From positions 1 through 6,199 of the forward strand of contig JAHDII010000202.1 of assembly GCA_020630895.1 (NCBI GenBank): a DNA stretch of 6,199 nucleotides, read 5' to 3'. Of this stretch, positions 1 to 5,325 are shown one piece after another (the stretch's first letter is position 1; the number at the start of each line of letters is the position of its first letter). The notes beneath the pieces are model-generated. The model was not told the DNA's origin. It saw only the letters and a program-made list of their open reading frames with translations, and did not search any database. The translations under genes and the position numbers were made by a program. The DNA is from Saprospiraceae bacterium (lineage in GTDB: Bacteria; Bacteroidota; Bacteroidia; Chitinophagales; Saprospiraceae).

Positions 1-156
1 ATAGTAAACATTATTTTGAAAAGAATTCAATCTTACAGGTTGTTGATAGGTAATAAAATGGATATCATGTCCTTTTCGAGCTAAACCCTTACCCAATTCT
101 GTTGCTAAAACACCACTTCCTCCATAAGTTGGATAACAAACAATTCCTATTTTCAT
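1..156 (-). CDS. bshA: N-acetyl-alpha-D-glucosaminyl L-malate synthase BshA, N-terminal part (runs off left edge)
   Basis: Only the first 52 codons are inside the window; the rest lies beyond position 1. The translation opens [20 protein letters not shown], followed by a stretch ending in [11 protein letters not shown]. This is the characteristic start of BshA, a GT4-family glycosyltransferase: the glycine-rich YGGSG loop and the ATELG helix belong to the first Rossmann-like domain. BshA joins N-acetylglucosamine (from UDP-GlcNAc) to L-malate in the cytoplasm, the first step of bacillithiol synthesis; this thiol is used by Firmicutes and many Bacteroidota in place of glutathione. The start is the ATG at 156-154, because the methionine sits directly before the conserved KIGIVCYP strand. 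There is no clear Shine-Dalgarno site and no TAnnTTTG box in the 52-bp gap to the upstream kinase gene, so co-transcription with that gene is likely. The main alternative is another GT4 glycosyltransferase, but the YPTYGGSG signature makes BshA much the best call. Confidence 0.88.
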   Translation of the reverse strand, partial: MKIGIVCYPTYGGSGVLATELGKGLARKGHDIHFITYQQPVRLNSFQNNVYY

Positions 157-189
157 ATATAAATTGATCTATAATAAATGTTTTGATTT

Positions 190-207
190 AGAGATTTTTT
201 AATCTCT
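190..207. repeat. Small inverted repeat between the kinase gene and bshA
   Basis: The arms AGAGATT (190-196) and AATCTCT (201-207) are perfect complements around a TTTT loop. On the minus strand the hairpin lies immediately after the kinase stop codon and ahead of bshA, but it is followed by AAATC rather than a U-tract, so it does not look like an intrinsic terminator for that direction. It could be an mRNA-stability or processing hairpin, or chance in A+T-rich DNA. Confidence 0.35.
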
Positions 208-208
208 T

Positions 209-1891
209 TTATTGACGATTACTCCACCAAGAATTAAAAATAATCATCAAAGTAAATACAACTGCAATAATAAAACCTGTCATACTCAAGACAAAAAAGA
301 AACTTTCATAAGGTCCTTCATAAAAAGCATAGGCAACTAAGATAATTGCAGAAGTTAAATATATACCAGTAGTAACAATTCCAAGTATTAAACGGTTGGC
401 TGTTCTTGTCAATTTATTCATGGTTAATTCGTCTAAAGAATTGACCATTTCTAATTTTAAAGTTCCTTTTCGAGTTTTTTCTAATATTTCTCTTACTTCA
501 ACAGGAAAACTTGTTATAAATTCTGAAAAGCGAGTACCAATTTCAAGAGCATCATCTAAAATATTTTTAGGTGAATACATTTGTTTTAATAATTTAAAAC
601 CATAGGGTTTAAAATATTCGTATGTTTTAAAATTGGGGTGTATTGTTTTTCCTATACCTTCTAAAATTGTTAGAGCCCTCATAATAATAAAAACACCACC
701 AGGCATTCTCATTCTATGATTTCGAATAATATCTTGTAGTCGTAAAGTTAATTCTGTGACATTGACTTCACTTACATCTAAAGAAGCATAATCATCAATT
801 AATTCTCCTAATTCTGCTTCAAAAGCTCGTTCATCTTCAATAACAACATCTATAGCTAGTTTTTTATAATTTCTAGCCATCATTTTGGGATCTTTTTTTG
901 CCATAGCAATTAAAATTCCTGCAAAAGCAAAACGATCATGTTTGGTTAATTTTCCTACCATTCCGAAATCGATCAAACATATAGTACCATCTTCTTTAAT
1001 AATAATATTTCCAGGATGAGGATCGGCATGAAAATAACCATGTTCAAAAATTTGAGATAAATAAATATCAACACCTTTTTCTGCTATGTTGGCTGTATTT
1101 AATCCCCATTTTTCTAATTTTTCTACATCTGTAATTTTAACTCCTCTAATAAATTCTTGAACAAGGACTTTTCTTGTAGAAATTTCTTTATAGACTTTAG
1201 GAACATAAAAATCTGAATTCTTTTTATAATAGGTTCGAAACTGTTCCATGAATCGAGCCTCTGTTGTATAATCTAATTCTTTTAATAAACTTTTTTCAAA
1301 GGTATTGACAATATCATCTGCTCCAAATACACCTTGATTTTCTAGTTGTTGTTGTCCCCATCGAACTAAGATTTTTAAAATACTGAGATCTGTTTTTACT
1401 TTTTTTCTTAATCCAGGGCGTTGAACTTTAACCACAACATTAGAACCATCTTTTAATCTAGCCCGATGTACTTGACCTATAGAAGCAGAGCCAATGGGTT
1501 TTTTATAAAATTCTTCAAAAAAATCATCAATTTGTCCTCCTAATTCATCTTCAATAATTTCTTCTATTTTTTCAAAAGTAATAGGAGGAACATCATTTTG
1601 TAATTTTTGTAATTCATAAATAAGAGCTTCAGGTAAAACATCTGGACGATTGCTCATGGCTTGTGCTAACTTAATAAAAGTAGGCCCTAAATCCTCTGCT
1701 GCCATTCGAACAAGTTCCCAACGATTATATTTTTTGATTTCGTTTTCTTTTTTCCAGCTCATTCTTCTTTTATCTGGAATCAAAGAACTTAGGGGGGTAT
1801 TATTCACAAAATCTTCAAAGCCATACTTACTTAGTATCCCTGCAATTTGTCTAACACGACCTATATTCCTGAACGTTTGATCAATCATCAT
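209..1891 (-). CDS. AarF/UbiB/ABC1-family atypical protein kinase-like membrane protein
   Basis: This 560-residue protein carries the full ABC1/UbiB signature in order. The KxGQ-type motif appears as KLAQ at residues 74-77 inside DLGPTFIKLAQ. The nucleotide loop GSASIGQVH spans 134-142 and the candidate ATP-binding lysine is K155 in VVVKVQRPG. The ExD element is E205/D207 (KELDY), with EA at 211-212. The catalytic loop HADPHPGN is at 288-295 and the metal-binding DFG at 308-310. Two hydrophobic segments near 501-523 and 530-553 form a C-terminal membrane anchor, as in many bacterial members. Family members are atypical kinases or ATPases linked to quinone biosynthesis or membrane lipid homeostasis; Bacteroidota mostly use menaquinone, so the role here need not be ubiquinone synthesis and I give no gene symbol. 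The usual G of KxGQ is replaced by A76, possibly a subfamily trait. Two in-frame ATGs (1891 and 1888) could start it. A TAnnTTTG box lies 26 nt upstream, and bshA follows 52 bp downstream on the same strand. Confidence 0.93.
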   Translation of the reverse strand: MMIDQTFRNIGRVRQIAGILSKYGFEDFVNNTPLSSLIPDKRRMSWKKENEIKKYNRWELVRMAAEDLGPTFIKLAQAMSNRPDVLPEALIYELQKLQNDVPPITFEKIEEIIEDELGGQIDDFFEEFYKKPIGSASIGQVHRARLKDGSNVVVKVQRPGLRKKVKTDLSILKILVRWGQQQLENQGVFGADDIVNTFEKSLLKELDYTTEARFMEQFRTYYKKNSDFYVPKVYKEISTRKVLVQEFIRGVKITDVEKLEKWGLNTANIAEKGVDIYLSQIFEHGYFHADPHPGNIIIKEDGTICLIDFGMVGKLTKHDRFAFAGILIAMAKKDPKMMARNYKKLAIDVVIEDERAFEAELGELIDDYASLDVSEVNVTELTLRLQDIIRNHRMRMPGGVFIIMRALTILEGIGKTIHPNFKTYEYFKPYGFKLLKQMYSPKNILDDALEIGTRFSEFITSFPVEVREILEKTRKGTLKLEMVNSLDELTMNKLTRTANRLILGIVTTGIYLTSAIILVAYAFYEGPYESFFFVLSMTGFIIAVVFTLMIIFNSWWSNRQ

Positions 1892-1917
1892 ATTAATGGC
1901 TCTAATCTAAAGATACA

Positions 1918-1925
1918 CAAAAGTA
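1918..1925 (-). promoter_or_regulatory. Candidate Bacteroidota -7 box for the kinase-bshA unit
   Basis: On the minus strand these bases read TACTTTTG, an exact match to TAnnTTTG, ending 26 nt before the kinase ATG. No clear TTG -33 element lies at the usual 17-23 nt upstream, so the call rests on the -7 box and its position. Confidence 0.5.
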
Positions 1926-1974
1926 AGGCTATTCCTATAAAAGGTAAAGAAGTTTGATGTGATTCATTTTATTC

Positions 1975-1998
1975 GTAATTTTTTTTTAAATAAATTAC
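1975..1998. repeat. A+T-rich inverted repeat in the divergent promoter region
   Basis: GTAATTT (1975-1981) is repeated in inverted orientation as AAATTAC (1992-1998) around a 10-nt spacer, which can itself pair partly (TTT with AAA). It lies between the oppositely directed promoter boxes at 1918-1925 and 2018-2025, where an operator could act on both genes. Such a low-complexity palindrome may also arise by chance. The rest of the 154-bp gap (1892-2045) shows no further gene. Confidence 0.3.
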
Positions 1999-2017
1999 AA
2001 TGATTTAACGATTTGAT

Positions 2018-2025
2018 TATATTTG
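2018..2025 (+). promoter_or_regulatory. Candidate Bacteroidota -7 box for the YbjN-like/protease gene pair
   Basis: TATATTTG is an exact TAnnTTTG match ending 20 nt before the ATG at 2046. No good TTG -33 element is visible. The box falls inside the longest possible reading frame, which opens with TTG at 2013. That argues that translation starts at the ATG at 2046, because a transcript from this promoter would begin after 2013. Confidence 0.6.
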
Positions 2026-2045
2026 TCAAAACGGGTTTTAAAAGA

Positions 2046-3380
2046 ATGGGATTATTTGATAGTTGGTTAGGAAGAAGCACAGAAAAAGAACAACAACCTA
2101 AGATTAAATTTGGGAGGTACAGTGATTCTTATAAAAAAGATAAACAATATGATGCTTGGCATCAGGCATTAGAAAAATTTGATGAGGGAGATCATTTTGA
2201 GGCTTATTCAGATTTTTTTGATTATCTCTCAGATCCTGAGGAAGAGAATGTAAATTATCAATGTTTAGGAGATACTCATTTTAGCTTTGAATTTTATCAA
2301 GGATCAAAAAAAATAAAAGGCTATTCTGATGGAAGAAAATTTAGAGCCGAAGCTAAAGTTGTTAAAGTAGATCAAACTAATGTTGGATTTATGAGACGGT
2401 TAATTGAAAAAAATTTCACTTTACAATATAGCCGTTTTTCTTTTGATGAAAATAATGATGTTGCTATTATTTTTGATACCTATCTTTTAGATGGTTCTCC
2501 ACACAAATTATATTTTGCCTTACAAGAATTAGCTCTCAATGCTGATAAATTAGATGATTTATTAGTGAATGAATTTGATATGTTGCATCCTATAGAAACA
2601 GAACATATTAAAGATTGTGATGAACATGAAAAAGAAGTAAAGTATCAATTTATTCAACAAAACATAAATCGTGTTTTATTGAATATTAATAATGGAAGTT
2701 TAAATCCTAAATTATACGCGCAAGCTATCGGTTATCAATTATTAAGTTTAATCTACAAATTAGATTATTTAATTAAACCCGAAGGTTTCATGATGGAAAC
2801 TTTTGAAATTATTAATCGAGATTATTTTATTCAAGATGACCGATCTGTTTTTGAAAAAAATAGAGATTTTATAAAAAGAATTCAACATCTAAAAGATCGT
2901 TCTAAAGAGGATTCTTATAAAGAGATGTATAGTACTTTATGTACATTTGGTGTTACAAAAGTTGTAGATCATGATCGCTTAGCAGGATTTATTGATGAAA
3001 TCATAAAAGAAAGTGATTGGTATTTAAAAAATAAACATTATGAAATAGTTTTATCATTGATGAATTATGTAGTAGGATTTGTTTTATTTTCTTGGGCAGT
3101 TCCTCGCCCCGATAGAGAGTTGCTTCATTTATATTATGAAATAATAGAAAATCAATATTTTAAAGATTTAAATTTCACTTTTAATTATTATAATGAAGAA
3201 GAAAATAAATTTGATAAATCTGCTATTAAAAAAGAAATTAATGATATTATAAAATCTAATAAACAAAAATTTAAAGGCTTATCGGTTGATACTACTTTAT
3301 TAGTTTTTAATTCTAAACATGAATTTGCTATTTCTTTTTTAGAAATGATTAAAAAAATGATTATTTATCCAATGGATTAA
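2046..3380 (+). CDS. Protein of unknown function with a YbjN/type III chaperone-like domain
   Basis: The ATG at 2046 gives 444 residues. A TTG codon at 2013 would add 11 residues but precedes the promoter box at 2018-2025, so it was not used. No signal peptide is seen; the protein opens MGLFDSWLG, a short amphipathic start typical of cytoplasmic bacterial proteins. Three regions are visible. An acidic, helical stretch (about 34-66) looks like a single TPR-like helix pair. An alpha/beta domain (about 75-181) contains TNV at 111-113, NFTL at 123-126 and ADKLDDLL at 166-173. A long, mostly helical C-terminal region follows (about 190-440); its hydrophobic patch near 339-350 is too short to be a confident membrane span. 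The middle domain aligns by eye with the C-terminal domain of the downstream protease, which I take as a YbjN/CesT-like chaperone fold (inference). Only 21 bp separate the two genes, so they probably form one transcription unit and act together. I do not recognise a catalytic motif. Confidence 0.85.
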   Translation: MGLFDSWLGRSTEKEQQPKIKFGRYSDSYKKDKQYDAWHQALEKFDEGDHFEAYSDFFDYLSDPEEENVNYQCLGDTHFSFEFYQGSKKIKGYSDGRKFRAEAKVVKVDQTNVGFMRRLIEKNFTLQYSRFSFDENNDVAIIFDTYLLDGSPHKLYFALQELALNADKLDDLLVNEFDMLHPIETEHIKDCDEHEKEVKYQFIQQNINRVLLNINNGSLNPKLYAQAIGYQLLSLIYKLDYLIKPEGFMMETFEIINRDYFIQDDRSVFEKNRDFIKRIQHLKDRSKEDSYKEMYSTLCTFGVTKVVDHDRLAGFIDEIIKESDWYLKNKHYEIVLSLMNYVVGFVLFSWAVPRPDRELLHLYYEIIENQYFKDLNFTFNYYNEEENKFDKSAIKKEINDIIKSNKQKFKGLSVDTTLLVFNSKHEFAISFLEMIKKMIIYPMD

Positions 3381-3401
3381 TTTTTGAATTATATTTTATT
3401 G

Positions 3402-4511
3402 ATGAAAAAAATAATAGAAAAATATAAAGATATTGTAATTCAAATTGGTACACCTTATAGTGTAGGTACAGGTTTTTTTTTAAAAAAAGAAAATTTAATT
3501 ATAACAAGTGAACACGTTATTAGAGATAATAAAGAAGTAACGATTAATGGAAGAAATTTTAAAAAACATACCACTAAGGTTTTATTTGTAGATCCTTTAC
3601 ATGACATTGCTTTTTTAGAACCCACACCTGCTATCCAAAAACAATTATTATTAGCCAATTTAACTGAAAAAGAAAATATTAAACATGGTGAAGTTGTAGT
3701 AGCTGTTGGGCATCCTTATGGACATGAATATACAGCCACTCAAGGAATTATTTCTAATACACATCATATAGAAAATAATATCAATTTTATACAGCATGAT
3801 GCGGCATTAAATCCAGGAAATAGCGGGGGACCATTAATTAGCGAAGATGGAGATATTATAGGAGTTAATAATTTTATTATTCAAGATGGAAATAGTGTAG
3901 GTTTTTCTTTACCTATAAAATATTTAATTCAGTCTATTCAAGAATTTAATCAATTAAAAAAAGACGAAACCGCAGTGCGTTGTATTTCTTGTAGCAACAT
4001 TGTTTCTGAAAATTCTATTGATAATAATAATTATTGTCCTCATTGTGGAAGTAAAGTTCAATTACCTTCAAAAAATCCTGAATATGAAGCATTAGGTATT
4101 TCTCAAACTATTGAAAGTTTTATTAATTTATTAGGACATGATGTGAAATTAAGCAGAATGGGTCCTAGACATTGGATCATAAAAGAAGGAAGTGCTTATA
4201 TTAAAATTTCATATAATGAACGAGAGGGAATGATTTTTGGAGATGCTTATTTATGTCAATTACCTAAAACAAATATTGCTCCTATTTATGAATTTTTATT
4301 AAAACAAAATTATCAATTAGAAGGACTTAGTTTTAGTGTTCCTACTAATAGTAAAGATATTGTCTTATCTCTTTTTATTTATGATAGATATTTGAATGAA
4401 CAAACAGGCAGAGAATTGTTTTTAAATTTATTTAAAAAAGCAGATGAATTAGATAATATTTTAATTTTTAAATATGGTGCTATTCCAAGAGAAGGCTGGA
4501 AAGATGAATAA
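3402..4511 (+). CDS. Cytoplasmic trypsin/HtrA-like serine protease with zinc ribbon and YbjN-like C-terminal domain
   Basis: The 369-residue product begins with an S1C-like chymotrypsin-fold protease domain (about 1-185). The probable triad is H38 in TSEHVI, D68 in DPLHDIA and S141 in NPGNSGGPL, with the supporting motifs GTGFF (22-26), VGHPYG (102-107) and VGFSLP (166-171). A zinc ribbon follows: C194-x2-C197 and C212-x2-C215 (CPHCG). The C-terminal domain (about 228-362) contains TNI at 290-292, NYQL at 303-306 and ADELDNIL at 347-354, and resembles the middle domain of the upstream gene product. There is no signal peptide, membrane segment or PDZ domain, so unlike periplasmic DegP/DegQ this protein should act in the cytoplasm, which also suits a four-cysteine zinc site. 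I chose the ATG at 3402; an in-frame TTG at 3384 would add six residues. Proteolysis is strongly supported by the motifs. The substrate, and any role for the C-terminal domain as adaptor or partner-binding module, are inference. Confidence 0.9.
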   Translation: MKKIIEKYKDIVIQIGTPYSVGTGFFLKKENLIITSEHVIRDNKEVTINGRNFKKHTTKVLFVDPLHDIAFLEPTPAIQKQLLLANLTEKENIKHGEVVVAVGHPYGHEYTATQGIISNTHHIENNINFIQHDAALNPGNSGGPLISEDGDIIGVNNFIIQDGNSVGFSLPIKYLIQSIQEFNQLKKDETAVRCISCSNIVSENSIDNNNYCPHCGSKVQLPSKNPEYEALGISQTIESFINLLGHDVKLSRMGPRHWIIKEGSAYIKISYNEREGMIFGDAYLCQLPKTNIAPIYEFLLKQNYQLEGLSFSVPTNSKDIVLSLFIYDRYLNEQTGRELFLNLFKKADELDNILIFKYGAIPREGWKDE

Positions 4512-4537
4512 TGTAATGTTTTTACATCATTTTTTTT
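4511..4537 (+). terminator. Candidate terminator between convergent genes
   Basis: ATGTAA (4511-4516) and TTACAT (4522-4527) form a 6-bp stem around a 5-nt loop, followed two bases later by eight consecutive T residues (4530-4537). The element overlaps the ends of both converging genes: the protease stop is at 4509-4511 and the lipoprotein stop at 4522-4524. The stem is short and A+T-rich, so efficiency is doubtful. In the opposite direction there is no comparable T-tract. Confidence 0.45.
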
Positions 4538-5217
4538 ATTAATTCTTTTCCTTTTTCATTTAATAATTCGTCTATTTCTTTCCAAGAGAATTTTAATATG
4601 TTTTCATAACATTCTGGACCACCAACAATATGTGTATCATAAATTATGATATTTTCTTTTGAAAAAGAAAACTTTTCAAACGACATTTTTACATCATCAA
4701 AATTACAAGAATCGATTAATTGAGATTTAGCTAATTTTTTAATTTTATTTTTCCATCCAGAAATTAAAATATCATTCAATTGAATTTTTTTATTTCTTTC
4801 AAAAGACCAATTTATGGTTTCTGTTTCCGTAATTAAACGAGAAGTTCCAGGTACTGCTAAAACAGAAGGCATAACAATACTCAATAAATATTTATTCTTA
4901 AATTGTACAACAGATTTAGCGGTACAAGTTCTTTGAGAAAAAGCATCAAAATCTTTTATAAAAGTCAAAAAACTACTAATGTGATTTTCTTTTATTTCTA
5001 TAAATCGGTCATTTATCTTTTGATAAATATCTCCTTGTATTTGTGGATAAAAATAATCAATTCTATAATTTAAATCTTTATTTAAAGTTCTAAAAGTGTC
5101 AATTTCTATTACATAAGATTTTTCAGAAACAATATTTTCATCAGGAGCTTCTTTGTTATCAGAAACACAAGAAAATAATGTTATTATTATTAAACATAAA
5201 AAAGATATTTCTTTCAT
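4522..5217 (-). CDS. Lipoprotein resembling DUF4163/DUF3298 (RsiV/PdaC-like) proteins
   Basis: This 231-residue protein starts with a lipoprotein signal peptide: a K near the N-terminus, a hydrophobic core (residues 4-13) and the lipobox LFSC with the lipidated cysteine at C17. The segment after C17 is acidic (SDNKEAPDE), loosely like the surface-export signals described for Bacteroidota lipoproteins, so either periplasmic or surface location is possible. The mature part fits two linked modules. A DUF4163-like region (about 50-115) has the pattern YPQIQG...INDRF. A DUF3298-like region (about 125-220) has NWSFERNKKIQLNDIL, then ENIIIYDTHIVGGPE and FSWKEIDELL near the end. In other bacteria these modules occur in RsiV (lysozyme-sensing anti-sigma factor) and in PdaC-type envelope proteins. 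Here there is no membrane-crossing anti-sigma segment and no neighbouring sigma-factor gene, so an RsiV role is not supported. Cysteines 98, 171 and 203 could form a disulfide. A TAnnTTTG box lies 18 nt upstream. Domain assignment is by pattern recognition only. Confidence 0.82.
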   Translation of the reverse strand: MKEISFLCLIIITLFSCVSDNKEAPDENIVSEKSYVIEIDTFRTLNKDLNYRIDYFYPQIQGDIYQKINDRFIEIKENHISSFLTFIKDFDAFSQRTCTAKSVVQFKNKYLLSIVMPSVLAVPGTSRLITETETINWSFERNKKIQLNDILISGWKNKIKKLAKSQLIDSCNFDDVKMSFEKFSFSKENIIIYDTHIVGGPECYENILKFSWKEIDELLNEKGKELIKKMM

Positions 5218-5235
5218 CCGTTTGATTTTTTGTTA

Positions 5236-5243
5236 CAAAGATA
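5236..5243 (-). promoter_or_regulatory. Candidate -7 box for the lipoprotein gene
   Basis: Read on the minus strand these bases are TATCTTTG, an exact TAnnTTTG match ending 18 nt before the ATG at 5217. No TTG is found at the usual -33 spacing. The box forms one arm of an imperfect inverted repeat: AAAGATA (5237-5243) and TATCTTT (5255-5261) are separated by 11 nt. Confidence 0.55.
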
Positions 5244-5260
5244 AAAGAAAGAAATATCTT

Positions 5261-5291
5261 TTGAATCTTTTCTAAAAAATTGTTATATTTC
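5261..5291 (+). promoter_or_regulatory. Candidate promoter for the sterol-desaturase-family gene
   Basis: TTG (5261-5263), a 20-nt spacer and TATATTTC (5284-5291) fit the Bacteroidota pattern TTG-(17-23 nt)-TAnnTTTG with one mismatch, the last G to C. The -7 box ends 34 nt before the ATG at 5326. The -33 element lies only 17 nt from the divergent lipoprotein -7 box, so the two promoters may compete or share a regulator. Confidence 0.5.
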
Positions 5292-5325
5292 ATTTTTAAA
5301 CAACATCATAATTATAATTTAGGAA

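Noticed and set aside
190..210. Hairpin with T run as a plus-strand terminator
   Set aside because: No plus-strand gene ends here, and on the minus strand, where the genes lie, the hairpin is not followed by a U-tract. Kept only as an inverted repeat.
396..605. 69-codon open frame on the plus strand
   Set aside because: It lies entirely antisense to the well-supported UbiB-like kinase gene, shows no family resemblance and has no promoter box.
1650..1880. 76-codon open frame on the plus strand
   Set aside because: Antisense to the conserved N-terminal part of the kinase; the hydrophobic look is a by-product of the opposite strand.
2013..2045. TTG start that would extend the YbjN-like protein by 11 residues
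   Set aside because: The exact TATATTTG promoter box at 2018-2025 overlaps it, so the transcript should start downstream; the ATG at 2046 gives the typical MGLFD start.
3384..3401. TTG start that would extend the protease by six residues
   Set aside because: The ATG at 3402 is in frame and gives a sensible protease N-terminus; TTG starts are less common, and the extra residues do not form a signal peptide.
3455..3658. 67-codon open frame on the minus strand
   Set aside because: Antisense to the catalytic domain of the serine protease; no supporting signal.
4522..5217. RsiV-type anti-sigma factor
   Set aside because: The DUF3298-like part fits, but the protein has a lipobox instead of a cytoplasmic anti-sigma domain and transmembrane helix, and no sigma-factor gene is adjacent.
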